The translations under genes and the position numbers were made by a program. A DNA stretch of 64,000 bases from Pseudomonas brassicacearum (GTDB lineage: Bacteria; Pseudomonadota; Gammaproteobacteria; Pseudomonadales; Pseudomonadaceae): positions 186,001 through 250,000 of the forward strand of contig NZ_MOBJ01000001.1 of assembly GCF_003732225.1 (NCBI RefSeq), given 5' to 3'. A model generated the notes under the pieces. That model was not told where the DNA came from. It searched no databases and was given only the letters and a program-made list of their open reading frames with translations. Shown here one piece after another: positions 1-8,756 of this stretch (position 1 is its first letter; every line of letters begins with the position of its first letter).

Positions 1-316
1 TGACCAGGTTGAGGCTGGTCGGTACGTACAACGAGTGCACGTATTCGCCGAACTTCATTACCTGCACGCCACCCACGGCAACGTCTGCCGAACGCCGGAG
101 CATATTGAACATGCTGATACGCGTGTAACGGGCAAACCGCTCGTTGATCATTTCCAGGGTCGGCATGCGTCCACGGACGATGCGATCCTGACTGGTCAGG
201 TCATAGCTTTTGACACTGCCCGGTTCAGCAGCGTTGTCGGTCTGTACCAGACCGTCATCGACACCATGCAACAGCGCATCGATCTCATCCTGGGACAGCA
301 GGTCCTGCACGGCCAT
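1..316 (-). CDS. fliM: Flagellar motor switch protein FliM (N-terminal part only)
   Basis: This is the first ~105 codons of FliM; the rest lies beyond the window edge. The protein starts MAVQDLLSQDEIDALLHG, the N-terminal segment that in this family binds phospho-CheY. A linker rich in D, N and S follows, then the start of the middle domain (MPTLEMINERFARYTR). FliM sits in the C-ring with FliG and FliN and switches rotation direction. It starts 9 bases after the fliL stop, so it is almost certainly in the fliLM... operon. The ATG choice rests on the family N-terminus. Confidence 0.97.
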   Translation of the reverse strand, partial: MAVQDLLSQDEIDALLHGVDDGLVQTDNAAEPGSVKSYDLTSQDRIVRGRMPTLEMINERFARYTRISMFNMLRRSADVAVGGVQVMKFGEYVHSLYVPTSLNLV

Positions 317-325
317 GTCGTGTTC

Positions 326-826
326 CTACTGCAGTACGAAATTGGTAAAGAGCAACTGGTCGATAACGACTTTGCCGACTTCCTTCTGCGCCACTTCCTG
401 CACACTGGCAGTGGCTTTCTGGCGCAGCATTTCCTGACCGACCGGCGTCGCCAGGGTGTCGAAACTCTGCCCCGAGAACAGCATGACCAGGTTGTTGCGA
501 ATCACCGGCATATGCACTTTCAGCGCATCCAGATCCGCCTGATTACGCGCCTGCAGGGTAATGCTCACCTGCATGTAGCGTTGACGGCCATTCTGGTTGT
601 AATTGGCGACAAAGGCTGGAGCCATTGGCTCATAAATCGCCGCTGGCTTGACGTTGCTGGCGGCTTCGGCCGCTGGCGCAGGCTTGCTCTGAGCGCTGTG
701 CATGAAGTACCAGGTCGCGCCCACCGACAGGCCGATCGCCAGCAGCACGGCCAGCACAATCACGAGAATAAGCTTGAGTTTGCCTTTCCCGGCGGGGTCT
801 TTCACTGCTGCTTCGCTCTTCGCCAT
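326..826 (-). CDS. fliL: Flagellar basal body-associated protein FliL
   Basis: A 166-aa single-pass inner membrane protein. A short basic N-terminus (about residues 1-18) precedes one hydrophobic segment (about 18-42), an Ala/Pro-rich linker and a periplasmic domain of ~100 residues ending in FVLQ, typical of FliL. FliL surrounds the stator units and supports torque and stator stability. It is the first gene of the fliLM unit: fliM begins 9 bases after its stop. A sigma-54-type promoter lies 51 bases upstream (877-892), so FleQ-dependent expression is likely. Confidence 0.95.
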   Translation of the reverse strand: MAKSEAAVKDPAGKGKLKLILVIVLAVLLAIGLSVGATWYFMHSAQSKPAPAAEAASNVKPAAIYEPMAPAFVANYNQNGRQRYMQVSITLQARNQADLDALKVHMPVIRNNLVMLFSGQSFDTLATPVGQEMLRQKATASVQEVAQKEVGKVVIDQLLFTNFVLQ

Positions 827-876
827 GCCAATAATCCGTCACTATTCGAGTTTTCACAGTTGCACGGCAAGGCAAG

Positions 877-892
877 AGCAAGTGTTATGCCA
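877..892 (-). promoter_or_regulatory. Sigma-54 promoter for fliL operon
   Basis: On the minus strand the sequence reads TGGCAT-AACAC-TTGCT, with GG and GC exactly 10 bases apart as required for -24/-12 sigma-54 promoters. It faces fliL, whose ATG is about 50 bases downstream. FleQ-dependent fliL transcription is known in Pseudomonas; the site itself is read by eye. Confidence 0.8.
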
Positions 893-951
893 GAAGTGTC
901 AGAAGGGGGATGGTGGGGATTGAGCGCAATCCAAAAAACACTACAAGACCA

Positions 952-1043
952 GTGTGGGAGCGAGCTTGCTCGCGATAGCGGTGTAACAGTCCACAAAGAT
1001 ATCGACTGTTAAGGCCTCATCGCGAGCAAGCTCGCTCCCACAG
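952..1043. repeat. REP doublet (REPIN), GTGGGAGCGAGC family
   Basis: Two REP units in inverted orientation: gtgtgggagcgagcttgctc from 952 and its near-exact complement ending at 1043, separated by ~42 bases. Each unit also has an internal palindrome (GAGCGAGC...). It occupies most of the gap between fliK and fliL. Such doublets are non-autonomous elements moved by RAYT transposases; no RAYT gene is in the window. Confidence 0.85.
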
Positions 1044-1057
1044 GGTTTGACGCTTGG

Positions 1058-2440
1058 TCAGGCGTAGTAGTCGACCGCACTGGAGCCGATGACACTGGTG
1101 GTGTTGGCAGCCGCTTCAGCCACGCTCACCGGCAACTCTTCATCCGCCGAGAGGCGACCACCATTGGCACTGGCGGGCCCGCCCTGCCCCTGCTGAGCCT
1201 GCTGCTGCCCTTGCCAGCCGCGAGACTGGTCGGAGACATTGACGTCGACCTGCCCCATGCCTTGCTGGGCAAACATGTCGCGCAGACGATGCATCTGACT
1301 GTCCAGCGCTTCACGCACACCAACGTGAGCGCTCATGAAGGTCACTTGAGTCTGCTGATCGGGAACCATGTTCACCCGAATATCCAGGCGACCCAATTCC
1401 GCCGGCTGAAGCTGAATATCGGCAGCCTTGAGGTTGGCGCTCGACAGGTACATGACCCGATTGACCACCTCTTCGGTCCAGCCGCTCTGATGCATGGCGA
1501 TCGGTTGATTCACCGGCAATGCATTCGCGGTCTTCGGTGTGGCGGCCTGGGTCAGCGCCGCCAGACGGTTGGCAAAATCATCAACGCGCGTGTCGCTGGT
1601 CGCCGACTTCAGATCCTTGAGTCCATCATCGATCAAACCGCTGAAGGACTTTTCACCCCCCTGGCTGGTGCTGTCCTTGCTGGTTTGCACGTCAAGCATG
1701 CTTGCCATGCCGTTGGCAAAGTTCTGCGCCGCGGTTGGCTCACTATCGGTCTGATCCGGCGCCGCTTTTGTCGGGGACTGACTGGAAGCCGACACGTGAC
1801 CACTTTGCTCCAGCGCCAGACGCAAGGTCGGCATCGCGTCCAAGGGATCGGATGCAGGATCGAACGAGGGATCAGTCGCGGCCGCAGGTGTAGCGGGCGC
1901 AGCCGGCAGAGGCGTCACCGCAGCCGTAAGCGCTGCGTCGACCTGAGGCAGGGGCTGAGCCTGAGTGACCACTGGCGGTGTTTGCGGGTCTGGTGCGGGC
2001 ACTGGCATCGGCGCCGGTTGCACCGCCTGCGCTAGCGCCGGATCAAGAGCAGGGTCGACCGGAGCGCTATCCGCCACCGGAGTATCCGTGACCTTTGCGT
2101 CGGCGCTTGCGGCCTTATCGCCGACGGTATCCGCCGGCTTGTCGGCGGGCAAGGATTTGCCGTTATCGGCAACCGTCGGTTGCGAGGCGGCAGACTTGTT
2201 GTCAGGCGATACCTTTTTGCCGGAGTTATCCGCCACTTTGTCACGCGCAGACTTGCCCGCCCCGTCGGCACTTGACGCAGGAGTCGCTTGCGACTGTTTG
2301 GCGTAGACCTGAGAAAAGCTTGCGGCCTTATCCCTGGGCTCTACAGGCGCTGCCGGGGCATTGACAGACACGTTGGCAGACGCAGCCTGAGTTTTGGCCT
2401 GCGAGGCAGCCTGAAGAAGCGAGTTCGGGGCGAGGGGCAT
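1058..2440 (-). CDS. fliK: Flagellar hook-length control protein FliK
   Basis: A 460-aa secreted hook-length ruler. The first ~300 residues are low complexity (Ala, Pro, Asp, Lys rich; no fixed domain), which in FliK acts as the ruler. The C-terminal part (about 310-410) carries the conserved FliK C-terminal domain (LQPAELGRLDIRVNM, LRDMFAQQGM) that signals FlhB to switch export specificity. The tail (QGQQQAQQGQGG) is Gln/Gly rich. It has its own sigma-54-type promoter at 2489-2504. The RBS GGAGA lies 5 bases before the ATG. It is separated from fliL by a REP doublet. Confidence 0.94.
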   Translation of the reverse strand: MPLAPNSLLQAASQAKTQAASANVSVNAPAAPVEPRDKAASFSQVYAKQSQATPASSADGAGKSARDKVADNSGKKVSPDNKSAASQPTVADNGKSLPADKPADTVGDKAASADAKVTDTPVADSAPVDPALDPALAQAVQPAPMPVPAPDPQTPPVVTQAQPLPQVDAALTAAVTPLPAAPATPAAATDPSFDPASDPLDAMPTLRLALEQSGHVSASSQSPTKAAPDQTDSEPTAAQNFANGMASMLDVQTSKDSTSQGGEKSFSGLIDDGLKDLKSATSDTRVDDFANRLAALTQAATPKTANALPVNQPIAMHQSGWTEEVVNRVMYLSSANLKAADIQLQPAELGRLDIRVNMVPDQQTQVTFMSAHVGVREALDSQMHRLRDMFAQQGMGQVDVNVSDQSRGWQGQQQAQQGQGGPASANGGRLSADEELPVSVAEAAANTTSVIGSSAVDYYA

Positions 2441-2488
2441 AACGGTCTCCGCTGCACTGGGATCGTAGGTACAGTCGAGAAACAGAAC

Positions 2489-2504
2489 TGCAAGGCTCGA
2501 GCCA
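2489..2504 (-). promoter_or_regulatory. Sigma-54 promoter for fliK
   Basis: The minus strand reads TGGCTC-GAGCC-TTGCA, with correct GG-N10-GC spacing, 49 bases upstream of the fliK ATG and downstream of the hptB stop. fliK is therefore likely transcribed separately from hptB. Confidence 0.75.
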
Positions 2505-2545
2505 AGTTTGATCAGGCGCTGAAAAAACCTGCGCCGATGATGCGT

Positions 2546-2890
2546 TCAGCAATGAAAACGCTGGCGCTCTTCACGATACAGGCGCCGGACGATGGCGAAC
2601 TCTCCGTCAATCTCGCCTACCAGCTTTTCGATGCCGAAGGTCTGTTTTTCCCTGGCTCGCAGTTCCAGCTCACCGCACAACTCAGCCAGACGCCTGGCGC
2701 CCATGTTGCTGCTACTGCCCTTGAAGCTGTGGGCAGTACTGAGCAATTGATCAGGGTCCTGGGTTTTGTGCAATTGAGTCAAACGCTCTTCGGAGTCCTG
2801 AAGAAAGGTATCCAGAAGCGTTGGGTACTCATCTTCCATTACTTCTTGCAGCGCACCCAGTACGTCGTGATCCAGATGAATGTCAGTCAC
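2546..2890 (-). CDS. hptB: Histidine phosphotransfer protein HptB
   Basis: A 114-aa single HPt domain. The phosphorylatable histidine is in the motif AHSFKGSSSNMG (about residues 53-64). In P. aeruginosa HptB (PA3345) receives phosphate from several hybrid kinases and passes it to HsbR, controlling the switch between swarming and biofilm through HsbA. Here hptB lies directly downstream of hsbR (30-base gap), the same order as in P. aeruginosa. The start is a GTG, supported by AAGGAG 7 bases upstream. The last residue is Cys. Confidence 0.9.
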   Translation of the reverse strand: MTDIHLDHDVLGALQEVMEDEYPTLLDTFLQDSEERLTQLHKTQDPDQLLSTAHSFKGSSSNMGARRLAELCGELELRAREKQTFGIEKLVGEIDGEFAIVRRLYREERQRFHC

Positions 2891-2920
2891 TTGTTCGCTC
2901 CTTGATCAAGAATGTGCGGA

Positions 2921-4627
2921 TTATGCCTGAGCCCCCCAGGAAAACTCCACGCGGGCACGCCGGCCGTCATCCGACCAACTGGCGTTGCGGCACAATTGGC
3001 GGACCAGACTCACCCCGCGACCTGACAAGCAGCCACTGTCGACAGGTCGAGCCATGACCCGTTGCACGTCGAACCCCGCGCCACTGTCTTCAACTTCAAC
3101 CACCAGACAGCCACCCGCACCTTGCGGCGACAGCTGCATATGCACCCGCAGGTAGCCATCCTCAAGCGCCTCCAGACGCGCATTGCGCTGCTCGTAATAT
3201 TGCGCAAACCCGGCGGCATCGCGTTTGATACTCGAATCGAGTCCCAGCACACCGTGCTCCAGTGCATTGGAATAGAGCTCAGCCAGCACACTGTAAAGTG
3301 TCGCGCTTTGCGCCCGCAACCCATGCACTTCAACCAACAGCTGCAATAGATAAGGCATCGGATTAAAGCGCTTGAGCGTGTCCGCACGAAACTCGAAACT
3401 CACCGACCAGTCCAGCGGAGAGGACTGGCCACTGTCGGAATAGACTATCGCCGGAGGACTGACTTGTGCGGCCTCGAGCAGACTGACCTCAACCATGCTG
3501 ACGTCATCACGCGCCTCGCCCCGAAAATCCCGCAACGCTTGTTCAATCTCCTCGAACAACCGTTCTGGCTGGCGGTTGTCGGCAAATACCCGCTCTAATC
3601 GCTCGACACCAAACAGTTGCTCATTGGCATCACAGGTATCGATCACGCCGTCCGACAACAGGAATACCCGGTCGCCGAGGCTCATCGAGAACACTTCGGT
3701 GCGATCATCAAAGGTTTGCGAGCTCAATACACCCAGCGGCAGATGCCGCGCCAGCAACGTGGTGCGCTTGCCGCTGGCAGTGTGATGCAGATAGCCATCC
3801 GGCATACCGCCGTTCCAGACTTCCACCGAGCGGCGCTGAAAACTCAGGCACAACAGGGTCGCGCAACAGAACATATCCACCGGCAGGATACGTTTGAGCT
3901 TGGCGTTCATTTCGCGCAGCATTTCCGCCAGACCGTAACCCTTGGCGGTCATGCCATAGAACACTTCCGCCAGCGGCATGGCGCCGACCGCCGCCGGCAG
4001 GCCATGACCGGTGAAATCCCCCAGCAGCACATGCATGTCACCGGCCGGAGTGAATGCCGCCAGCAACAGATCGCCGTTGAACAGTGCGTAGGGGGATTGT
4101 GAGTAACGGATGTTGGGGGCACTCAGGCAACCGGAGTGAGCGACCTTGTCGAACACCGCCTTGGCCACCCGCTGCTCATTGAGCAGGTACTCATGGTGCC
4201 TGGCAATCAGATCGCGCTGCTCCAGGACTGTCGCCTGCAACCGCCGCAAGCGGTCCATCGCCTTGATTTTGGCGCCCAGGATCACCCGGTTATAAGGTTT
4301 TGCCAGAAAGTCGTCACCACCCGCCTCCAGGCAACGCGCCAGGGCCTCGCTTTCTGTCAGCGATGTCAGGAAGATGATCGGCACCAGGGTTTCGCCAGCC
4401 AGCAGCTTGATCTGCCGCGCGGCTTCGAAACCGTCCATCACCGGCATCATCGCGTCCATCAGCACCAGTTGCGGACGCTGCTGCCGATACAGCTCGACCG
4501 CCTCTGCACCGTCGGCCGCCGTCAGCACCTCATGCCCTTGACGACGGACAATACTCGACAGCAGCAAGCGATCGGCCGCGCTGTCTTCAGCGATCAGCAC
4601 CGTCAGTGGCTCGGGCAGCGTCGACAT
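2921..4627 (-). CDS. hsbR: Response regulator with PP2C phosphatase and kinase domains, HsbR
   Basis: A ~568-aa three-domain regulator. The N-terminal receiver domain (about 5-125) has the acidic pocket (AEDS) and phospho-acceptor Asp in LVLMDAMMPVMDG. A SpoIIE/PP2C-type serine phosphatase follows (about 180-380; GDFTGHGLPAAVG, LLSDGVID). The C-terminus is a HATPase anti-sigma kinase-like domain (about 420-565; ELYSNALEHGVLG, EDSGAGFD). In P. aeruginosa HsbR (PA3346) is phosphorylated by HptB and sets the phosphorylation state of HsbA. An ATG at 4627 is chosen; an upstream TTG at 4636 overlapping the hsbA stop is the alternative. No clear Shine-Dalgarno was seen for either. Confidence 0.9.
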   Translation of the reverse strand: MSTLPEPLTVLIAEDSAADRLLLSSIVRRQGHEVLTAADGAEAVELYRQQRPQLVLMDAMMPVMDGFEAARQIKLLAGETLVPIIFLTSLTESEALARCLEAGGDDFLAKPYNRVILGAKIKAMDRLRRLQATVLEQRDLIARHHEYLLNEQRVAKAVFDKVAHSGCLSAPNIRYSQSPYALFNGDLLLAAFTPAGDMHVLLGDFTGHGLPAAVGAMPLAEVFYGMTAKGYGLAEMLREMNAKLKRILPVDMFCCATLLCLSFQRRSVEVWNGGMPDGYLHHTASGKRTTLLARHLPLGVLSSQTFDDRTEVFSMSLGDRVFLLSDGVIDTCDANEQLFGVERLERVFADNRQPERLFEEIEQALRDFRGEARDDVSMVEVSLLEAAQVSPPAIVYSDSGQSSPLDWSVSFEFRADTLKRFNPMPYLLQLLVEVHGLRAQSATLYSVLAELYSNALEHGVLGLDSSIKRDAAGFAQYYEQRNARLEALEDGYLRVHMQLSPQGAGGCLVVEVEDSGAGFDVQRVMARPVDSGCLSGRGVSLVRQLCRNASWSDDGRRARVEFSWGAQA

Positions 4628-4632
4628 GACGG

Positions 4633-4941
4633 TCAACTGATGTCGAACAACTTGTCGAAATTGGAGATGGCGAGGATTTTCTTCACATCGGAACTGCTGT
4701 TGACGACGCGAATATCAGAGTTGTCGCCACCGGCGTGATCACGCAGCAACAGCAACATACCCAGCGCCGAACTGTCGAGGTAGGTCGCTTCCTTCAAGTC
4801 GACCACCACCGAGTTTGGCATCTGCCCGTCAGGGCGCTCGTAGGAGTCACGAAATTCCTGATGCTTGGCGAAATCGAACCGCCCCTTGACCGAAATCGTG
4901 AGTTTTTGCCCATCCGGCGATACTTCTGTAACGACTGACAT
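4633..4941 (-). CDS. hsbA: Anti-anti-sigma factor HsbA (STAS domain)
   Basis: A 102-aa single STAS domain with the conserved phosphorylatable serine region YLDSSALGMLLLL (about 55-67). In P. aeruginosa HsbA (PA3347) binds FlgM when unphosphorylated and a diguanylate cyclase when phosphorylated, linking HptB signalling to flagellar sigma-28 activity and biofilm formation. It is the first gene of the hsbA-hsbR-hptB unit, separated from fliJ by a REP pair. The RBS region is GGGAAGCC before the ATG. Identity rests on domain and gene order. Confidence 0.9.
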   Translation of the reverse strand: MSVVTEVSPDGQKLTISVKGRFDFAKHQEFRDSYERPDGQMPNSVVVDLKEATYLDSSALGMLLLLRDHAGGDNSDIRVVNSSSDVKKILAISNFDKLFDIS

Positions 4942-5008
4942 GTTACGGCTTCCCTGTCATTGGCAACGTGTAGAAGGTTTAGCACTTGCGGGGAGCGTGA
5001 GCAAGGTT

Positions 5009-5106
5009 AAAAGATCGCAGCCTTCGGCAGCTCCTACATTGACCGCATGCAAACCCGATCCCGTAGGAGCTGCCGAAGGCTCGGGCCGCGTTCGGACGAT
5101 CTTTTG
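5009..5106. repeat. REP pair, GTAGGAGCTGCC family
   Basis: An inverted pair of the second REP family: aaaagatcgcagccttcggc starts at 5009 and its complement with GTAGGAGCTGCCG runs 5063-5106. The right arm is diverged (insertion of ...gggccgcgttcgg...). It fills the gap between hsbA and fliJ. Confidence 0.8.
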
Positions 5107-5118
5107 AAACCAACGCTC

Positions 5119-5568
5119 TCAATACGGGTCGTGGCGCGGCAAACGCTGGGAAAGCTCGTCGAGCAGCTTCTGCTCGCGCCGGTCTTCGAGTTGGCGGGCT
5201 TCATCGATGTAACGCCGCACCAGTTTGCGCAACCCTTCAACCCGGGCAAAAGCCTGCTGCCAGGCTTCACGCGCCTTGTTCAGGTTGTTTTGGTGCCAGG
5301 CCAGGCTTTGGCGCTGCTGATCGATAGCGGTCCCCAACTGCGCGAGAAAGCCCTGATACCCCAACAACCATTGTCCCGAGACGCCATGGCTGCCGCGCTC
5401 GATCCATTGCTCCTGGTACTCGAGGCGAAAGTTTTCGAGGTCGGCGAGCTTGCTCTCGGCCAAGCGCACCTGGCCCTGGAAGTGCCCCAGGCGCTGGACG
5501 GCGGTCTTTTCGGCCTTTTCAGCCATGTCGACCACGGGCGCCAGACGCGCTGACCGGCTCCGGGCCAT
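5119..5568 (-). CDS. fliJ: Flagellar export chaperone FliJ
   Basis: A 149-aa, almost wholly alpha-helical protein predicted to form an antiparallel coiled coil; it is rich in Gln, Arg, Glu and Leu, with ESKLADLENFRLEYQEQW in the first arm. FliJ is the central stalk of the FliH-FliI export ATPase complex and escorts export chaperones to FlhA. It follows fliI after 6 bases and closes the fliEFGHIJ transcription unit. Assignment rests on position, length and coiled-coil character because FliJ sequences diverge strongly. Confidence 0.9.
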   Translation of the reverse strand: MARSRSARLAPVVDMAEKAEKTAVQRLGHFQGQVRLAESKLADLENFRLEYQEQWIERGSHGVSGQWLLGYQGFLAQLGTAIDQQRQSLAWHQNNLNKAREAWQQAFARVEGLRKLVRRYIDEARQLEDRREQKLLDELSQRLPRHDPY

Positions 5569-5574
5569 GAGGTG

Positions 5575-6933
5575 TTAGCCGCCAGCCGCCGGGGCGAAGA
5601 TCGAAGCAAGATACGCCTCACTCTCACCCAGGCTGATGCTGTCGTTCAGGCCCTGACGCAGGTACTTGACCAATTGTGGCTGCAACGAGATCGCCAGATC
5701 GGTTTCCCGATCGCCGCCCGCCACGTAGGCGCCGACGCTGATCAGGTCGCGACTTTGCTGGTAACGCGACCAGAGCTGCTTGAAGTACTGCGCACGCATC
5801 ATGTGATCCGCAGTGACCACCGACGGCATGACCCGACTGATGGACGCCTCGATGTCGATCGCCGGGTAGTGCCCCTCTTCCGCCAGACGGCGCGACAGCA
5901 CAATGTGCCCGTCGAGCACACCCCGCGCGGCGTCGGCGATCGGGTCCTGCTGATCGTCGCCTTCGGACAACACGGTATAAAACGCGGTGATCGAACCGCC
6001 GCCCGCCTCGGCATTACCGGCGCGCTCAACCAGTTTCGGCAGCTTGGCAAATACTGACGGCGGATAACCCTTGGTCGCTGGCGGCTCACCAATGGCCAGG
6101 GCGATTTCTCGCTGTGCCTGAGCAAAACGGGTCAGGGAGTCCATCAGCAACAGAACATTCTTGCCCTTGTCGCGGAAATACTCGGCGATTCGCGTGCAAT
6201 ACATGGCAGCGCGCAAACGCATCAGTGGCGCATCATCCGCCGGAGACGCAACCACCACGGAGCGCTTGAGCCCCTCCTCACCGAGAATGTGTTCGATGAA
6301 CTCCTTGACCTCACGCCCCCGTTCGCCGATCAGCCCGACCACGATGATGTCGGCCTCGGTGAAGCGGGTCATCATGCCCAGCAGCACACTCTTGCCGACA
6401 CCGGTGCCGGCGAAAAGACCGAGGCGCTGGCCGCGACCGACTGTCAATAATCCGTTGATGGAGCGAATGCCCACGTCCAGCGGCTGGCTGATGGGATCAC
6501 GCTTGAGCGGGTTGATGGTCGGACCGTCCATCGGCACCCAGTCTTCGGCTTTCATCCCGCCCTTGCCGTCCAGTGCACGGCCGGCGCCATCGAGTACGCG
6601 CCCGAGCATGCTCATGCCCATCGGCAAGCGGCCGGTGTCGGCCAAGGGTACAACCCTGGCGCCTGGAGCAATGCCGGCGACACTGCCGACCGGCATCAGA
6701 AATACTTTACTGCCAGAGAAGCCCATGACTTCGGCTTCGACCTGTACCGGGTGATAACTGTCGTCGTTGATCACCATACAGCGGCTGCCCATGGCAGCAC
6801 GCAAGCCTTCAGCTTCAAGCGTCAGGCCCACCATGCGCAGCAAGCGCCCTTCGAGGATCGGTTGACCGGGCAACTCGGTGGCGTGCGCGTAAGTACTCAA
6901 GCGCTTGCCGAAGCTGGTGCGATCAAGGCGCAT
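5575..6933 (-). CDS. fliI: Flagellum-specific ATP synthase FliI
   Basis: A 452-aa F1-beta-like ATPase that energises flagellar type III export. It shows Walker A ([12 protein letters not shown]), Walker B ([21 protein letters not shown]), the [19 protein letters not shown] segment and the T3SS ATPase C-terminal domain. The start [12 protein letters not shown] matches the family and overlaps the fliH end by 11 bases. A longer in-frame start at 6957 would lie deeper in fliH and is less likely. Confidence 0.97.
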   Translation of the reverse strand: MRLDRTSFGKRLSTYAHATELPGQPILEGRLLRMVGLTLEAEGLRAAMGSRCMVINDDSYHPVQVEAEVMGFSGSKVFLMPVGSVAGIAPGARVVPLADTGRLPMGMSMLGRVLDGAGRALDGKGGMKAEDWVPMDGPTINPLKRDPISQPLDVGIRSINGLLTVGRGQRLGLFAGTGVGKSVLLGMMTRFTEADIIVVGLIGERGREVKEFIEHILGEEGLKRSVVVASPADDAPLMRLRAAMYCTRIAEYFRDKGKNVLLLMDSLTRFAQAQREIALAIGEPPATKGYPPSVFAKLPKLVERAGNAEAGGGSITAFYTVLSEGDDQQDPIADAARGVLDGHIVLSRRLAEEGHYPAIDIEASISRVMPSVVTADHMMRAQYFKQLWSRYQQSRDLISVGAYVAGGDRETDLAISLQPQLVKYLRQGLNDSISLGESEAYLASIFAPAAGG

Positions 6934-7732
6934 CAACGGTTTCCAGTTCAGGATCAAGCAGTGCGGCAGAGGGTTTTTCGCTGACCGGAAGTTCCAGCGT
7001 CAAATCCGCCTCGGCCGGATGCAGCGCCTGATCGTGCAACTGATCGAACAGCTTGGCCATGATTTGCGTGATACGGGTTTCGACTGTCGCGTCGATGCGG
7101 CTGTGCTCGGTTTCGACCCGGCACCCGCCCGGCAACATGGCTTCGTCTTCGACGATGCGCCAGGTCTCTTCATGGCGCTCGCGCAATGCCTTGACCTGCT
7201 CGAAGTCCTGCGGATTGATGTACAGGCGCACATTCCCGACGCCCAATGGCAGCAACTTCAAGGCTTCGCGCATGACGTGTTCGATTTGCATCGAGTCGAT
7301 GGCCAGTTCGCGCTGAATCACCTGTTTGGCGATGTGCTGAACCAGACCGACCAGGGATTTCTCGATCTGCGTATCTTGCTCGGCAATCGGCTCGAACAGA
7401 TTGCCCATCAGCAATTCAAGGCTGGCAAGCTTCGCGCTCAGGGCCACGTCAGCTTCCTGACGAACCTTGAGCGTGGTGCTGTGAAAACCTTCTTTCTCGC
7501 CGGTGGCGAAGCCTTCGTTGTAGGCTTCCTGACGAATGCTTTCGAGCTCTTCGAGGGTCAGTGGCTGGACTTCCTCCAGCGGCACTTCTTCCATCTCCGG
7601 CGGTTCGGGCTCAGGCTCGGGTTCAGGCTCCGGGACGTACGGGTCGAAGCTGGGCAACGACCAGAGATCAAAACCACCGACATCGCGCGCACGGATCAGG
7701 TCGGTGGGCGACTCATCACTCTTGGATGCCAT
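6923..7732 (-). CDS. fliH: Flagellar assembly protein FliH
   Basis: A 269-aa regulator of the FliI ATPase. The N-terminal half contains an uninterrupted Glu-Pro repeat ([10 protein letters not shown], about residues 35-46). Next comes a predicted coiled coil (about 65-120) and the C-terminal V-type ATPase E-subunit-like domain (about 130-250). FliH docks FliI to the C-ring. It lies between fliG (4-base gap) and fliI (11-base overlap). The EP repeat is long but repeats of this kind occur in pseudomonad FliH. Confidence 0.94.
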   Translation of the reverse strand: MASKSDESPTDLIRARDVGGFDLWSLPSFDPYVPEPEPEPEPEPPEMEEVPLEEVQPLTLEELESIRQEAYNEGFATGEKEGFHSTTLKVRQEADVALSAKLASLELLMGNLFEPIAEQDTQIEKSLVGLVQHIAKQVIQRELAIDSMQIEHVMREALKLLPLGVGNVRLYINPQDFEQVKALRERHEETWRIVEDEAMLPGGCRVETEHSRIDATVETRITQIMAKLFDQLHDQALHPAEADLTLELPVSEKPSAALLDPELETVDAP

Positions 7733-7736
7733 AGCG

Positions 7737-8756
7737 TTAAATCATTTCCTCGCCGCCCTTCCCGCCGAGAACGATTTCTCCGGCTTCGGCCATACGGCGG
7801 GCAATGGTGAGGATTTCTTTCTGTGCGGTTTCCACATCGCTGACGCGTACCGGGCCCTTGGCCTCCAGGTCGTCGCGCAGCAATTCGGCCGCACGCTTGG
7901 ACATATTCTTGAAGATCTTTTCCTTGACGCCTTCGTCCGAGCCCTTGAGGGCCAGCACCAGCACGTCCGAGGAAACTTCGCGCAGCAACGCCTGAATTCC
8001 ACGGTCGTCGACATCGGACAGGTTGTTGAACACGAACATGAGGTCTTCGATCTGACCGGACAGGTCTTCGTCGACTTCGCGGATCGAGTCCATCAGTTGA
8101 CCTTCGATCGAGCTGTCGAGGAAGTTCATGATGTCGGCTGCACGCTTGATACCACCCAGGGTGGTGCGCGCGGCATTGGAGTTGCCGGAGAATTGCTTCT
8201 CGAGAATCTGGTTCAGCTCTTTCAGGGCCGCCGGCTGCACGGTGTTCAGCGACGAGACCCGCAAAATAATATCCAGCCGCACTTTATGGTCGAAGTTGCC
8301 GAGCACTTCGCCAGCCTGATCCGGATCGAGATAGGCCACGACGATCGCCTGGATCTGCGGGTGCTCGTAACGGATCACGTCCGCCACCGCACGCGGCTCC
8401 ATCCATTTCAGGCTGTCCAGACCACTGGTATTGCCACCCAGCAGAATACGGTCGATCAGGCCGTTGGCCTTGTCTTCGCCCAGCGCCTGGGTGAGCATCT
8501 TGCGCACATAGTCATCGGAGCCGACGCCGAGGCTGGTCTGATCACCGACGATGTCGACGAACTCGCTCATCACCTGCTCGACCTGCTCACGGTGCACGTT
8601 GCCCATCTGCGCCATGGCCACACCCACACGCTGGACCTCTTTAGGCCCCATGTGGCGCAGCACTTGCGCAGCATCGGTTGAACCCAGGGACAGCAGCAGA
8701 ATCGCGGCTTTGTCGACCCGGCTGAGTTTGGCGATAGCGGCTCGGTTATCACTCAT
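7737..8756 (-). CDS. fliG: Flagellar motor switch protein FliG
   Basis: A 339-aa rotor protein with N-terminal, middle and C-terminal armadillo-like domains. The EHPQ motif is present as RYEHPQIQA (about 124-132), and the C-terminal torque helix carries charged residues (LVLALKGSDEGVKEKIFKNMSKRAAELLRDD split across the helix). FliG contacts MotA and the MS-ring. Its start overlaps the fliF stop by 8 bases, implying translational coupling. Confidence 0.97.
   Translation of the reverse strand: MSDNRAAIAKLSRVDKAAILLLSLGSTDAAQVLRHMGPKEVQRVGVAMAQMGNVHREQVEQVMSEFVDIVGDQTSLGVGSDDYVRKMLTQALGEDKANGLIDRILLGGNTSGLDSLKWMEPRAVADVIRYEHPQIQAIVVAYLDPDQAGEVLGNFDHKVRLDIILRVSSLNTVQPAALKELNQILEKQFSGNSNAARTTLGGIKRAADIMNFLDSSIEGQLMDSIREVDEDLSGQIEDLMFVFNNLSDVDDRGIQALLREVSSDVLVLALKGSDEGVKEKIFKNMSKRAAELLRDDLEAKGPVRVSDVETAQKEILTIARRMAEAGEIVLGGKGGEEMI

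Noticed and set aside
1211..2035. Long plus-strand frame opposite fliK
   Set aside because: It is the complement of low-complexity fliK codons; no RBS or recognisable domain.
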